Shown: positions 1-9,687 of the stretch, piece by piece
Layout: every line of letters begins with the position of its first letter
How positions within the stretch are numbered: the stretch's first letter is position 1
Assembly (NCBI GenBank): GCA_902585365.1
Contig: CACIDF010000006.1
Location: forward strand, 1 to 45,254
Source of the DNA: an uncultured Pelagibacteraceae bacterium
Lineage (GTDB): Bacteria; Pseudomonadota; Alphaproteobacteria; Pelagibacterales; Pelagibacteraceae
DNA length: 45,254 nt
Direction of reading: 5' to 3'
The notes under the pieces: generated by a model
Database searches by the model: none
What the model was told of the DNA's origin: nothing
The model's input: the letters and a program-made list of their open reading frames with translations, nothing else
Position numbers and translations under genes: made by a program

Positions 1-115
1 TTGCCACGGCTCCCACTATGATACTTCAGGTAGAATTAGAAAAGGTCCAGCTCCAACTAATTTAGAGATACCTAAATACGAATTCGTTAACAGTAATACA
101 ATTAAAATTGGATAA
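1..115 (+). CDS. petA: Ubiquinol-cytochrome c reductase Rieske iron-sulfur subunit, C-terminal end (partial)
   Basis: Only the last 37 codons lie in the window (first whole codon at base 2, stop TAA at 113-115). The fragment opens with CHGSHYD, the second cluster-binding box of Rieske proteins (C-x-H-G-S-x-Y/F), in which one Cys and the His bind the 2Fe-2S cluster. The following GPAP and the beta-strand tail are also typical. The Rieske subunit takes electrons from ubiquinol at the Qo site of the bc1 complex and passes them to cytochrome c1 on the periplasmic side. It is followed directly by petB and petC in the standard petABC order. The N-terminal membrane anchor and first cluster box are outside the window. 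Confidence 0.93.
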   Translation, partial: CHGSHYDTSGRIRKGPAPTNLEIPKYEFVNSNTIKIG

Positions 116-119
116 AAAA

Positions 120-1385
120 ATGAGTGAACATAATTATCAACCTAAGTCAAAATTTGGAAAATGGTTTAATGACAGACTGCCTTTATTAACATTAGCAAAC
201 CATTTAACAGATTATCCGACTCCAAAAAATTTAAATTATTGGTGGACATTTGGTGGTATATTAACTTTTTGCCTTATAACTCAAATTATAACAGGCTTAG
301 TTTTAGCTATGCACTATATCGCTCATGCAGATTTAGCTTTTAGCAGTGTTGAACATATAATGAGAGACGTTAATTATGGTTGGTTAATAAGATATATCCA
401 TGCAAATGGCGCATCAATGTTCTTTCTTGCAGTTTACATACACATATTCAGATCTTTATTTTACGGGTCATATAAAGCACCAAGGGAAATTATTTGGATT
501 TTAGGAATTATGATTTATTTACTAATGATGGCAGCTGCTTTCATGGGATATGTTTTACCATGGGGACAAATGAGTTTTTGGGGCGCTACAGTTATAACTA
601 ACTTGTTCAGCGCAATTCCTTTAGTAGGCGAAAGTATTACTACATGGTTATGGGGTGGTTACTCTGTAGACAATCCAACTTTAACAAGATTTTTTACATT
701 ACATTATTTAATACCTTTTTTAATTTTAGGTTTGGTAGTTCTACATATATGGGCTTTACATGTTCCTGGAAATAACAATCCGATTGGAATTGATATAAAA
801 AAACCATCTAAAGACACAGTTTCTTTTCATCCTTATATAGTTGTTAAGGATTTATTTGCACTTTTATTGTTCTTAATACTATTTGCATTTTTTGTTTTTT
901 ACTCACCTAACGTGCTAGGTCATGCTGATAATTATATAGAGGCCAATCCGTTGGTAACGCCAGCTCATATCGTTCCTGAATGGTACCTCTTACCTTTTTA
1001 TGCAATTTTAAGATCAATTCCAGATAAACTTATGGGGGTCATAGCAATGTTGTCGGCTATTTTAATTCTCGCAGCATTACCTTGGTTGGATACTTCAAAA
1101 ATTAGATCTGCAGTTTTCAGACCGCTTTACAAACAATTTTATTGGATATTAGTTTTAGATGTATTGATTTTAGGCTATGTTGGTGCAATGCCTGCTGAAG
1201 GTTTATATTTATTAATCGCTAGAATTGGAACTGCTTATTATTTTGCACACTTTTTGATAATTTTACCGATATTAGGTAAAGTTGAAAAAACTCTGCCATT
1301 GCCTATGAGTATATCCGAACCTATTTTGGGTGGCTCTTTAAATGCAGAACCAGCCAGAAGTAAAGAAGATTTTCAAAAGCTATAA
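120..1385 (+). CDS. petB: Cytochrome b subunit of the bc1 complex
   Basis: A 421-residue polytopic inner-membrane protein carrying the two b hemes and the quinol sites of complex III. The four heme histidines are visible with the canonical 13-residue spacing: H94/H108 and H195/H209. The Qo-site PEWY motif is at 286-289. Its length agrees with alphaproteobacterial cytochrome b. The frame could open at a TTG at 108, but that lies inside the petA end; the ATG at 120 gives the expected N-terminus, four bases after the petA stop. The stop overlaps the petC start by one base (TAATG), implying translational coupling. Confidence 0.97.
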   Translation: MSEHNYQPKSKFGKWFNDRLPLLTLANHLTDYPTPKNLNYWWTFGGILTFCLITQIITGLVLAMHYIAHADLAFSSVEHIMRDVNYGWLIRYIHANGASMFFLAVYIHIFRSLFYGSYKAPREIIWILGIMIYLLMMAAAFMGYVLPWGQMSFWGATVITNLFSAIPLVGESITTWLWGGYSVDNPTLTRFFTLHYLIPFLILGLVVLHIWALHVPGNNNPIGIDIKKPSKDTVSFHPYIVVKDLFALLLFLILFAFFVFYSPNVLGHADNYIEANPLVTPAHIVPEWYLLPFYAILRSIPDKLMGVIAMLSAILILAALPWLDTSKIRSAVFRPLYKQFYWILVLDVLILGYVGAMPAEGLYLLIARIGTAYYFAHFLIILPILGKVEKTLPLPMSISEPILGGSLNAEPARSKEDFQKL

Positions 1386-2164
1386 TGTTAAAATTTGTTA
1401 AGTATTTTTCTTTAATTTTTTTTTTAATTTCAAGTAACATAGTTAGTTCTGCAGAAAAGGCTGAAAAACTATTGACAACCGATTGGACTTTTAAAGGACC
1501 ATTTGGAAAGTTTGATAGGGCATCCTTGCAAAGAGGTTATCAGGTGTATCAAGAAGTATGTGCTTCATGTCACTCATTAAAATATATGTCTTACAGAAAT
1601 CTTTCAGAGGAGGGTGGCCCAGAGTTTTCAGTGCAAGAGGCGAAAGCTATAGCTGCCAATTTTGAAATATTAGATGGACCAAATCCAGAGGGAGAAATGT
1701 TCACGAGACCTGCAAGATTATCTGATAAATTTGCAATGCCTTACGCGAACGATGAAGAAGCTAAATCAGCAAACGGAGGCGCTTATCCTCCAGACATGTC
1801 CGTACTAGTTAAAGCCAGAAAGGGTGGGGCTGATTATGTCTACTCAGTCTTGCTTGGATATGAAGACCCGCCAGTTGGAATGAAATTAGATGATGGAGTT
1901 CACTACAATAAATATATGTACGGAAACAAAATTAAAATGCCAGCACCTTTGTCTGAAGGTCTGGTTGAATATGCTGATGGCACTAGTGCTACAGAACAAC
2001 AAATGGCAAAAGATGTAGTAAGCTTTTTAATGTGGACAGCAGAACCTCATCTAGAACAAAGACACAAAATAGGCTTTAGAGCAATAGTTTACCTTATTAT
2101 ACTGAGCATACTAGTCTACTTTAGTATGAAAAAAATCTGGTCACGTATTGAAACGGAAGTTTAA
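1385..2164 (+). CDS. petC: Cytochrome c1 of the bc1 complex
   Basis: A 259-residue membrane-anchored c-type cytochrome that accepts electrons from the Rieske protein and passes them to soluble or membrane cytochrome c. A signal peptide is visible at residues 1-22 (hydrophobic, ending SSA). The heme-binding CASCH is at 59-63, and a probable axial methionine sits in MPAPL before the C-terminal region. A C-terminal transmembrane anchor precedes the final MKKIWSRIETEV. It is the last gene of petABC. Its 3' end overlaps the convergent ychF 3' end by 24 bases, leaving no room for a stand-alone terminator. Confidence 0.96.
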   Translation: MLKFVKYFSLIFFLISSNIVSSAEKAEKLLTTDWTFKGPFGKFDRASLQRGYQVYQEVCASCHSLKYMSYRNLSEEGGPEFSVQEAKAIAANFEILDGPNPEGEMFTRPARLSDKFAMPYANDEEAKSANGGAYPPDMSVLVKARKGGADYVYSVLLGYEDPPVGMKLDDGVHYNKYMYGNKIKMPAPLSEGLVEYADGTSATEQQMAKDVVSFLMWTAEPHLEQRHKIGFRAIVYLIILSILVYFSMKKIWSRIETEV

Positions 2165-3214
2165 AATATCTCCATCTTTTACTATATAATTTTTTCCCTC
2201 TAATCTCATTTTGCCGTTGTTTTTACAGTTAAGCCAACCATTATTATTAATAAAATCATCAAAGGAAATTGTCTCTGCTCTTATAAATCCTTTTTCAAAA
2301 TCTGAGTGAATTTTTCCTGCAGCGACAGGAGCAGTGCTATTTTTTTTTACTGTCCACGCTCTAGATTCCTCAGGCCCAGATGTAAAAAAAGTCTCAAGTT
2401 CAAGCAACTTATATCCTTTTTCAATTAAATAATTTAAACCAGTTTTTTTAATATTCATTAACTCCATAAAATTTTTCTTATCATTATTTTCTAATTGATT
2501 TATCTGATTTTCTATTTCTGCTGAGACTAAAATTGTATTATCAATTTTCTTATTTTTTTTAACTTCTTCCGAATATTTATTTCCGGATGAAATACTTTTT
2601 TCATCAACATTACACACATATAGCTTTGGTTTTAAGGACAGTAAGCCAGATTTATTTATTAAATCTAAATCAAATAAACTTCTAAGGTCATTTAAATCTT
2701 TGTCTTTATTAATGTAATCCTCAGTTGTTTTAAGTAAATTCAACTCATCATCTGTAATCTTTTTTAAATTTTTTTTATCTATTCTTTTTCCTATAGACTC
2801 TAAGTCTGCAATCTTCATCTCTGTCTCAATAATGTCTAAGTCTCGTATAGGATTTACGTCCTTATTTACATTTTGGATATCATCAGAATCAAAGCATCTT
2901 AATAAATGAACAATTGCATCAACCTCTCTAATATGTGATAAAAATTTGTTACCTAATCCTTCTCCTTTCGAAGCACCTTTCACTAAACCCGCAATATCAA
3001 GAAAAGTTATAGTTGTATAAATTTTTTTTTTTGATTTAGAGATTTCAAACAATTTTTCCAATCTATTATCTAAAACAGGAACAACGCCAACGTTAGGTTC
3101 TATTGTGCAAAATGGAAAGTTGCCCGCCTGTGCTTTTGATGAATTAGTTAAAGCGTTAAATAAAGTTGATTTACCAACATTTGGTAATCCAACGATACCA
3201 CATTTGAATCCCAT
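2141..3214 (-). CDS. ychF: Redox-regulated ATPase/GTPase YchF (Obg family)
   Basis: A 357-residue P-loop protein of the universally conserved YchF/OLA1 group, which prefers ATP, associates with ribosomes and modulates translation under stress. The P-loop GLPNVGKST is at 9-17 and the switch II region DIAGLVKGA follows. The usual base-specificity NKxD is replaced by NVDE, the YchF hallmark linked to ATP preference. The C-terminal TGS domain ends in DGDILNFRF. It is the last gene of a minus-strand cluster; its start shares one base with the pth stop (TAATG). The pairing of ychF with pth is widespread in bacteria. Confidence 0.96.
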   Translation of the reverse strand: MGFKCGIVGLPNVGKSTLFNALTNSSKAQAGNFPFCTIEPNVGVVPVLDNRLEKLFEISKSKKKIYTTITFLDIAGLVKGASKGEGLGNKFLSHIREVDAIVHLLRCFDSDDIQNVNKDVNPIRDLDIIETEMKIADLESIGKRIDKKNLKKITDDELNLLKTTEDYINKDKDLNDLRSLFDLDLINKSGLLSLKPKLYVCNVDEKSISSGNKYSEEVKKNKKIDNTILVSAEIENQINQLENNDKKNFMELMNIKKTGLNYLIEKGYKLLELETFFTSGPEESRAWTVKKNSTAPVAAGKIHSDFEKGFIRAETISFDDFINNNGWLNCKNNGKMRLEGKNYIVKDGDILNFRFNT

Positions 3215-3774
3215 TATTTATTATTAACTGTGCTTGAGAAAAGGTCTAGTTTTTTATCAATTAAAATAGCTAAATTTTCAGTGATATTATTTTTTAAAGT
3301 TTCTAATTGTTGTTTTTCATCATCGTCAAAATCCTTCAAAACATAATCTGAAACTGCAATTTTGTCGTTTGGTTTACCAATTCCTATTCTTACTCTTGAG
3401 TAATCTTTGCCTATAAATTTATCTATAGATTCTATCCCGTTGTGACCCGCACTAGAACCTCCAAACTTTGTTTTAATCTTACCAAAGTCAATGTCTAAAT
3501 CGTCATGAAAGACTATTATATTTTCAGCTTCAATTTTAAAATACTCTATAAGTTCTCTTATACAGATCCCAGAGTTATTCATAAATGTTAATGGCTTTAT
3601 CGCATAAACTTTTTTTTCGTTGATATTTCCAGTTGTTAATAGACCTTTAAATTTAGGTTTTTGTTTTGATAACTTAAATTTTGAGTTTATAGCATCAATT
3701 ATTTTGAAACCAATATTATGTCTATTGTTCTCTGAATTTGGTGTGGGATTACCTAGTCCAACAAATAAAAACAT
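3214..3774 (-). CDS. pth: Peptidyl-tRNA hydrolase
   Basis: A 186-residue cytosolic esterase that releases peptides from peptidyl-tRNA dropped by ribosomes. Family residues are visible: N-terminal FVGLGNPTPN, the catalytic His in NRHNIGF, the substrate Asn in TFMNNSG, and the catalytic Asp region FHDDLDID. GSSAGHNG, which binds the tRNA acceptor end, is intact. The length is normal for Pth. It lies 19 bases downstream of rplY and is translationally coupled to ychF. Confidence 0.97.
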   Translation of the reverse strand: MFLFVGLGNPTPNSENNRHNIGFKIIDAINSKFKLSKQKPKFKGLLTTGNINEKKVYAIKPLTFMNNSGICIRELIEYFKIEAENIIVFHDDLDIDFGKIKTKFGGSSAGHNGIESIDKFIGKDYSRVRIGIGKPNDKIAVSDYVLKDFDDDEKQQLETLKNNITENLAILIDKKLDLFSSTVNNK

Positions 3775-3793
3775 GTAAATTAAATTTTATCAA

Positions 3794-4534
3794 TTATTTT
3801 TTTTCTGATTGAGGTTTCTTACCTTCATCTTTTTTACCAGCATCTTTTTTTTCTGCCTCAGCTCCGCCTTTTTCGTCTGCTCCATCTTTAGGCGCTGCTG
3901 CTTCTTGTGCATCTGCAGAGCCCTCTGCTCCTTCTTCACCTTCTTCGGCCTCAGCTGGTTTTTCTGGTTCCTTAATTACTGTTGGAGCTGCTACGGTAGC
4001 AATTACAAAATCTCTTCCCGTAATAGTTGGAATAACATTTTCAGGTAATTTTATTGATGATATCTTAAAACTATGTCCTATATCTACCCCGTCCAAATCA
4101 ACAATTAATTCACTTGGTATATTTTCAGATGGACATTTTAATTCTACTTTCCTTCTAACAATATTAAGTACACCTCCTCTTTTTAACCCTGGAGATTTTT
4201 CATTATTGATAAATTTAACTGGTATCTCAATTATAACGCTTGAACCTTTTACAACTCTTAAGAAATCTATGTGTATTGGCTCATCAGTGATCACATCAAA
4301 AGATATATCTTTAGGTAATACACTTTCTTCTTTTCCATCGACCTTAAGTTTTATAATTTTCGAAAGAAAGTTTTCTTGCTCCATTAAACTTTTTAATACT
4401 TTTATAGATACAGATACATTTTGGTTTTTTTCTGACCCACCATAGACAATACCTGGAACATTTCCTTGATGTCTTATTATTTTTAGTTCACCAGATGTTT
4501 TATTATTTCTAATATTTGCTTCTAAAGTACTCAT
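3794..4534 (-). CDS. rplY: 50S ribosomal protein L25/general stress protein Ctc, with long acidic-basic tail
   Basis: A 246-residue protein of the two-domain L25/TL5/CTC family, which binds 5S rRNA in the large subunit. The N-terminal L25 fold (residues about 1-90, with GNVPGIVYGG) and the C-terminal beta domain (about 95-185) are both recognisable. After residue about 185 comes a low-complexity tail of some 60 residues, first rich in Glu/Ala/Gly and then Lys-rich, ending QSEKK. Such tails occur in alphaproteobacterial L25, but the Ala/Gly/Glu codons make this stretch visibly more GC-rich than its surroundings. It sits upstream of pth in the same operon. Confidence 0.95.
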   Translation of the reverse strand: MSTLEANIRNNKTSGELKIIRHQGNVPGIVYGGSEKNQNVSVSIKVLKSLMEQENFLSKIIKLKVDGKEESVLPKDISFDVITDEPIHIDFLRVVKGSSVIIEIPVKFINNEKSPGLKRGGVLNIVRRKVELKCPSENIPSELIVDLDGVDIGHSFKISSIKLPENVIPTITGRDFVIATVAAPTVIKEPEKPAEAEEGEEGAEGSADAQEAAAPKDGADEKGGAEAEKKDAGKKDEGKKPQSEKK

Positions 4535-4579
4535 AAAAAAAAAGTTTTTTAACTCATGTTGACTAATAAAACAAGAAAA

Positions 4580-5512
4580 TTATTTGAACAGAAAAGATAC
4601 AGATGTTGAGTTAGAAATACGTCTTATTGCTTCAGCCATTAAATTTGACACAGACAAAATTTCAATATTTTTAGCGTTTTTTATTTTGTTATAATTATCT
4701 ATTGTGTCTGTAATAACTAAATTTTTAATAGTTGATTTTCTAATTTTATTAACTGCATCACCACTTAATACCCCATGTGTTATGTACACGTGTATCTCCT
4801 TTGCACCTTTTTCTTTTAGAACTTTAGCAGCGTTAACAATTGTACCTCCTGAGTCAATTATATCATCAACCATAATACAACACTTATCTTTAACATTTCC
4901 TATAACATTCATTACTTCAGATTTTCCTGGAGAAGGTCTTCTTTTGTCTATAATCGCTAAACCTGAATTAAGAAACTTACTTAATCCTCTTGTTCTAGCT
5001 ACACCACCAACATCTGGTGATACACAAATTACATTTTTTGATTTAATTCTTTTTTTTATGTGTCTTGCAAATATTGGAGTAGCAAATAAATTATCTACAG
5101 GTATATCAAAAAAACCCTGAATTTGTCCTGCATGTAAATCGATTGTTACAACTCTATCAGCACCAGCTTTAGTAATTAAATTAGAGACTAATTTCGCTGA
5201 TATAGATGTTCTTGGTACAACCTTTCTGTCTTGCCTTGCATATCCAAAATATGGAATTACAGCAGTGATATTTTTTGCAGATGATCTTTTTAAAGCATCG
5301 ATACATAATAACATTTCCATCAGATTATCATTAGCTGGAGACGAGATTGATTGAATAATAAAAATATTATTACCTCTAATATTTTCATTAATCTCTATAT
5401 ATATTTCCCCATCTTTAAATTTTCTAATACTTGAATTGACGAGTTTTTCTTTTAAATATTTAGCAATTTTTTCACTTAATTTTTTATTACTATTTCCTGT
5501 TAGAAGTTTCAT
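4580..5512 (-). CDS. prs: Ribose-phosphate pyrophosphokinase (PRPP synthetase)
   Basis: A 310-residue cytosolic enzyme that makes PRPP from ribose 5-phosphate and ATP for nucleotide, histidine and tryptophan synthesis. Class I Prs signatures are present: flexible loop YARQDRK at 91-97, [11 protein letters not shown] at 125-135, and the PRPP-binding DDIIDSGGT at 216-224. The length is normal. It lies 14 bases downstream of pgeF and 45 bases upstream of rplY. The prs-rplY-pth-ychF order is common in bacteria and supports one transcription unit. Confidence 0.97.
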   Translation of the reverse strand: MKLLTGNSNKKLSEKIAKYLKEKLVNSSIRKFKDGEIYIEINENIRGNNIFIIQSISSPANDNLMEMLLCIDALKRSSAKNITAVIPYFGYARQDRKVVPRTSISAKLVSNLITKAGADRVVTIDLHAGQIQGFFDIPVDNLFATPIFARHIKKRIKSKNVICVSPDVGGVARTRGLSKFLNSGLAIIDKRRPSPGKSEVMNVIGNVKDKCCIMVDDIIDSGGTIVNAAKVLKEKGAKEIHVYITHGVLSGDAVNKIRKSTIKNLVITDTIDNYNKIKNAKNIEILSVSNLMAEAIRRISNSTSVSFLFK

Positions 5513-5526
5513 TATTTTGAAAAATG

Positions 5527-6282
5527 TTATTTAATCATAATTAGTGATATATTTCTACCATAATCATTTTGATTGTTATGTATAGCTCTTCTTGCACTAA
5601 AAAAATTATTTTTTGGATTATATGTATCCTTATCAATTAAATCGATTTTTTTTAAACCAAGACTTTTCAATTGATAATAAACATATTTATTTAGGCTAAA
5701 ATATGTTTTTTTTTTTATTTTTTTAAAAAAAGTTCTATTCACAGTACTTTGTTTTAAAAATTTAAGCTTAAAATCATATTTAATCTCATAATTTTTTTGA
5801 GTTATACAAGGGCCAATAGCAGCTACTAAATCTTTTGCATCACTTCCTGATTTAATCAAAAAATTAACAACTTTTTTAATGATTTCTTTATAGGCACCTT
5901 TCCATCCAGCATGTATTGCTGAAATTATTTTGAGTTTTGGGTCATAAATAATTATAGGCGCGCAGTCAGCAGTCAGAATTCCCAATACAATGTTTTTTTT
6001 ATTTGTTATTAAAGCGTCTCCAACCAGCTTTGTTTTATATTTTCTTCTATTTACATAGAAAAACTTATTGCTATGGACTTGATGTAACAATATTAATTTT
6101 TTGTGTGTTGAACCAATTTTTCGACAAGCTATTTTAAGATTTTTTGTTACGTTTACTTTTATATCAGATGAACCTCTTCCACAGTTTAAGCTTTTATATA
6201 TCCCTTTAGATTTCCCACCTTCCATGCCTAGAAAGCAGTGTCTAATACTTTTATACTTTAATAATTTTTTTGATAAAATCAT
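5527..6282 (-). CDS. pgeF: Peptidoglycan editing factor PgeF (YfiH/laccase-domain, DUF152)
   Basis: A 251-residue protein of the YfiH family (formerly multicopper polyphenol oxidase). Members hydrolyse or phosphorolyse purine nucleosides and, in E. coli, remove UDP-MurNAc species with L-Ser errors. Conserved metal-site elements are visible: LTADCAP, the HAGWKG box and the GPCI box, which together hold the His/Cys/His metal ligands. The start overlaps the upstream methyltransferase gene by four bases. An 11-base T run lies within the coding region near 5706-5716, and the frame stays intact across it. Which activity applies here cannot be decided from sequence. Confidence 0.87.
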   Translation of the reverse strand: MILSKKLLKYKSIRHCFLGMEGGKSKGIYKSLNCGRGSSDIKVNVTKNLKIACRKIGSTHKKLILLHQVHSNKFFYVNRRKYKTKLVGDALITNKKNIVLGILTADCAPIIIYDPKLKIISAIHAGWKGAYKEIIKKVVNFLIKSGSDAKDLVAAIGPCITQKNYEIKYDFKLKFLKQSTVNRTFFKKIKKKTYFSLNKYVYYQLKSLGLKKIDLIDKDTYNPKNNFFSARRAIHNNQNDYGRNISLIMIK

Positions 6283-7355
6283 TCAAACCCAAAAAATTTA
6301 TTATTATTACTTTTATATGCAAAAATAACTTTGAATAACTCTCCCATTGAACTTTTATTTAAAAGTCTTGAAAGCGTTGTAATCATATATTTTTTTTGTT
6401 TTTCATTCAATTTTTTTTCCAGAATCTTAGCTCTTTCAATAATCCCCATTCTTTCCAAAAAAAATTTCTGTGTAACTACTTTCTTAACATTTAATTTTTC
6501 TTTTGAAAAAAATTCATTTAATAAGCTGAAATTTACTAATGAAGTGATATCTGCATTACCAATACACTTTAATATGTTATTTTTGTGAATTTTTCTGTTT
6601 TTCATCACAATTTGTATGGTGCTTTCATTTAATGCTCCCATATAACCGTAATCAATTAATAGCACTCCTCCAGACAAAGATTTTATTTTTTTTACAATTT
6701 TACTTAATTCCCCAAGACCTTTTTTTGGGTATTCAATGAATTTAAGTTTCTTTAAAACTTTATAAGATTTTAAGTTTATTTGATCACTCAAATTAGGCTT
6801 GCACTGAGTTTCATCAAGAAATTCTCCATTAAAAATATAGCATTTTTCCAGTAATTTTTTATCCTTAATAAAAAATTGTTTTATTGGTATTGCATCAAAA
6901 AATTCGTTACCAAAAAAAATAATTGGACCACCCTTAATGTTTTTATAATCATTTATCCACTTTAAATTAGCTCCCTTTAATTTTTTTTTTTGAATCCTTC
7001 TTAAAAATTCACTTTTTTCATATAAAAAAAATTTTACAGAATTATTAAAGGTTGGAAAATTTTTAAAAGTTTTTACTAATACTTCTGATAAACTTCCATC
7101 ACCTGGGCCAAGCTCAACCAAGTTAAAAATTTTAGGTTTTCCTAAAGTTTCCCAACTCGATATTATCCATATAGCTATAATCTCAGAAAATAAATTTGAT
7201 ATAGTTGGAGATGTAACAAAATCACCCTTTTTTCCAAAAGGCATTTTATTTGTATAGTATCCTATTTTTGGTTTGTATAATGCTCTATTTATAAAATCAT
7301 CAACTTTAATTTTTTGATTTTTTATAATATTAAATTTTTCAAGGGATTTTTTCAT
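6279..7355 (-). CDS. SAM-dependent methyltransferase, NDUFAF7/MidA family (DUF185)
   Basis: A 358-residue protein with the SAM-binding motif VELGPGDGSL preceded by the family-typical FVTSPTISNLFSEII. Eukaryotic relatives (NDUFAF7/MidA) dimethylate an arginine on the NDUFS2 subunit of complex I during assembly. Bacterial members are common in Alphaproteobacteria and are usually found, as here, next to lgt and pgeF. A complex I target in this organism is inference from the mitochondrial protein. Four-base overlaps on both sides (with lgt upstream and pgeF downstream) indicate coupling. Confidence 0.85.
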   Translation of the reverse strand: MKKSLEKFNIIKNQKIKVDDFINRALYKPKIGYYTNKMPFGKKGDFVTSPTISNLFSEIIAIWIISSWETLGKPKIFNLVELGPGDGSLSEVLVKTFKNFPTFNNSVKFFLYEKSEFLRRIQKKKLKGANLKWINDYKNIKGGPIIFFGNEFFDAIPIKQFFIKDKKLLEKCYIFNGEFLDETQCKPNLSDQINLKSYKVLKKLKFIEYPKKGLGELSKIVKKIKSLSGGVLLIDYGYMGALNESTIQIVMKNRKIHKNNILKCIGNADITSLVNFSLLNEFFSKEKLNVKKVVTQKFFLERMGIIERAKILEKKLNEKQKKYMITTLSRLLNKSSMGELFKVIFAYKSNNNKFFGFE

Positions 7356-8110
7356 TTTCTACTTAATAGTAAAAAACCTATAAATATCATAAGTACACTT
7401 AATAACATTCCCATACTTAATGATCCTAATATATAACCAATTTGTTGGTCAGGTTCTCTAAAAATTTCAGAAAACAATCTAAATATTCCGTAAAAAATTA
7501 AAAAAGCAAAAGAACAGCTTCCCTCTTTGTAATTTTTACTAAAGTAAATTTTATTCATTATAATGAATAAAAATATACCTTCAAAAATAGCCTCATACAA
7601 TTGTGATGGATGTCTTGGAATATTATCGATTAACGGAAAGATAACACCCCAAATTAAATCGGTTGGTTTTCCGACAAGCTCGCTATTTATAAAATTTGCA
7701 ATTCTACCAAAAAATATTCCAATAGGTGCCGCAACAGCTATGAAATCAAAAAAAATATACTTTTCTAAGTTATTTTTTTTACAAAAAATAACAGTGGCTA
7801 TTATAATTCCTATTAAACCCCCGTGAAAAGACATCCCTCCTTGCCATATCATAATAATTTCTGAAGGATTTTTTAGGTAAAATTTTAAATTATAAATCAA
7901 GACATAACCTAGTCTCCCTCCTACAATTATACCTATAATTAGATAAGTTATTAAATCATCGATGTAAATCTTATGAATATTGTTTTTAATTAATATTTTC
8001 TTTATGTAAATCCATCCACAGATTATCCCAAAAATATACGCAAGAGAGTACCAGTGAATTTTGATAAAAAATATTTCAAAAGCCACTGGATTCAAATTAT
8101 TAATAAGCAT
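7352..8110 (-). CDS. lgt: Prolipoprotein diacylglyceryl transferase
   Basis: A 252-residue, multi-pass inner-membrane enzyme that transfers diacylglycerol from phosphatidylglycerol to the lipobox cysteine of prolipoproteins. Lgt landmarks are visible: GGRLGYVL, QGGMSFHGG with the essential His, the signature GRIANFINSELVGKP, and HPSQLYEA. The frame extends upstream to a TTG at 8146, but the ATG at 8110 gives the normal N-terminus (MLINNLNPVAFEI) and leaves a 40-base divergent spacer to the UbiK-like gene. It is the first gene of the minus-strand cluster ending at ychF. Confidence 0.95.
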   Translation of the reverse strand: MLINNLNPVAFEIFFIKIHWYSLAYIFGIICGWIYIKKILIKNNIHKIYIDDLITYLIIGIIVGGRLGYVLIYNLKFYLKNPSEIIMIWQGGMSFHGGLIGIIIATVIFCKKNNLEKYIFFDFIAVAAPIGIFFGRIANFINSELVGKPTDLIWGVIFPLIDNIPRHPSQLYEAIFEGIFLFIIMNKIYFSKNYKEGSCSFAFLIFYGIFRLFSEIFREPDQQIGYILGSLSMGMLLSVLMIFIGFLLLSRK

Positions 8111-8150
8111 ATTATAAAAATTAGAATATATTATTTTTAAAAGCAAAAGT

Positions 8151-8396
8151 ATGTCAAAATCTAAAATTTTATTAGAAAAATTAACAAGTTTACTTGCTCA
8201 AGGATTAATATCCTACAAAGACTTAAGCAATGAAGTAATTAACATAATTAAATCTCAGAGAGATGAAATCATTTTAAAAATGAAAATATCAACAAAAGAA
8301 GAAACAGATATTCTTAAAAAGAGAATTGAAAAGTTGGAAAACGAGATAAATAAATTAAAAAAAAATAAACGAACTAAAAAGGTAAAGAAATCTTAA
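8151..8396 (+). CDS. UbiK/BMFP-family accessory factor (DUF526-like)
   Basis: A small 81-residue protein. The pattern is a helical N-terminus, then a heptad-rich coiled coil, then a lysine-rich end (KKNKRTKKVKKS). The segment RDEIILKMKISTKEETDIL followed by the coiled coil resembles the Brucella membrane fusogenic protein/UbiK family, whose E. coli member assists aerobic ubiquinone synthesis with UbiJ. The match rests on overall pattern, so the functional link is moderate. It is transcribed away from lgt, and its 3' end overlaps the convergent sensor-kinase gene by 23 bases. Confidence 0.7.
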   Translation: MSKSKILLEKLTSLLAQGLISYKDLSNEVINIIKSQRDEIILKMKISTKEETDILKKRIEKLENEINKLKKNKRTKKVKKS

Positions 8397-9687
8397 CACT
8401 CAAACCGCCTAATTTTGATTTATTTAAATCAATTTTCCCCCCATGGGATCTAACTACGTCAGATGCAATTGAAAGGCCAAGACCAACGCTTGATTTTGAG
8501 TCACCTCTTCCTTTATTTATTTTATAAAAAGGTTTGAAAACATTTGAATATTCTGATTTTGGAATACCCGGTCCGTCATCTTCTATAATTATAACCATTA
8601 TTTTATTTAACTTTTTTAAGGAAAATGTAACTTTTTTCCCGTACTTAAGACCATTGTCTATTATGTTGCTGAGACACCTTAATAATAAATTCTTTCGCCC
8701 ATTGAAGTTAACATTTTCCTCAATATCTGATGATATTAAAGCATTATCATATTTTTTTATTAAAGAGTTGATTGTTTTTGAGATATTAAACGATTCATCT
8801 TTTTCAGAAGACGTCGAACTAGCAAACTGCAAATATTCATTTAACATTTTTTCCATTTCCTCTATGTCCTCAGAAAGTTTTTTTGAAATATTGTTGTCTT
8901 TGATAAAGGCTAATTGTAACTTTATTCTTGTTAGCGGGGTTCTTAAATCGTGGCTTATTCCAGATAACATCTCAGATCTCTGATTTAAATGTCTCAAAAT
9001 TCTTTTCCTCATTCTATCAAATTCAAATCCAGCTTGACGTATTTCAAGCGCACCAGAAGGCCTGAATTCACCAACATCTTCGCCTCTTCCAAATTTTTCA
9101 GATGCTTTCGCTAAATTTACGATTGGTCGTGTTTGGTTTTTTAAGAAAATTAAGGCAACTGCAATTAATAAAAACGCCGGGAATGTGATCCATAACGCAA
9201 ATAATCTAGCCGAGGTACTAGTAACTCTTTCTTTGGGAATATAAAATTCAAAGTACCCATTAATATGTTTTATTCTTAATTCAATTAATCCTTTGAATTT
9301 TGTAGTATCAAACCAATAACTTAAATTTCTGGATTTTAATTCTCTTCTCAAAGTACGATCCATAGGGCTGAACCATCTCTCCATATCTTGTTTTGGTAAG
9401 TCACCAAATGAAATAAATTGTACAGTAAAGTTGTGATGTTCTTCAAATAAGTTTATTAAATTCTCTTTATTGTAATCTTCATTATCATAAGCATCTAAAA
9501 AAAATTTAATTTCCCCTATTAATGCATTTGTCATACCTTTATTTGTTTTTATCCACAAACTATCAAAAAAAACCACTGATATAGTGATTTGCAAAATTAT
9601 GATTGGAGCTGCAACAATTAAAAGAGCTCTATAAAATAATCTTTTTGGAAGTATTTCTTTGACAAATTTATTCAATCCATAAAACAT
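8374..9687 (-). CDS. envZ: EnvZ-type sensor histidine kinase
   Basis: A 437-residue inner-membrane kinase. TM1 is about 20-42, followed by a periplasmic sensing region of about 120 residues, TM2 about 162-182, HAMP about 183-235, a dimerisation/H-box with the phospho-acceptor H246 in SGISHDLRTPLTR, N-box SNIIDNGLKYG, G1 EDDGPGIP and G2 VGLGLSI. It should phosphorylate the OmpR-like regulator encoded just upstream, whose 3' end overlaps this gene's start by 20 bases. Named EnvZ by architecture and partner; the signal is not known. In other Alphaproteobacteria the corresponding regulator is sometimes called PetR. Confidence 0.88.
   Translation of the reverse strand: MFYGLNKFVKEILPKRLFYRALLIVAAPIIILQITISVVFFDSLWIKTNKGMTNALIGEIKFFLDAYDNEDYNKENLINLFEEHHNFTVQFISFGDLPKQDMERWFSPMDRTLRRELKSRNLSYWFDTTKFKGLIELRIKHINGYFEFYIPKERVTSTSARLFALWITFPAFLLIAVALIFLKNQTRPIVNLAKASEKFGRGEDVGEFRPSGALEIRQAGFEFDRMRKRILRHLNQRSEMLSGISHDLRTPLTRIKLQLAFIKDNNISKKLSEDIEEMEKMLNEYLQFASSTSSEKDESFNISKTINSLIKKYDNALISSDIEENVNFNGRKNLLLRCLSNIIDNGLKYGKKVTFSLKKLNKIMVIIIEDDGPGIPKSEYSNVFKPFYKINKGRGDSKSSVGLGLSIASDVVRSHGGKIDLNKSKLGGLSVKISLPF

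Noticed and set aside
3809..5120. Plus-strand open frames opposite rplY and prs
   Set aside because: Both lie fully antisense to well-conserved genes, with residues that mirror the codon bias of those genes and no recognisable domain.
8111..8146. TTG-initiated extension of lgt
   Set aside because: The extra 12 residues do not fit the Lgt N-terminus and would use up the divergent spacer; the ATG at 8110 is a better start.
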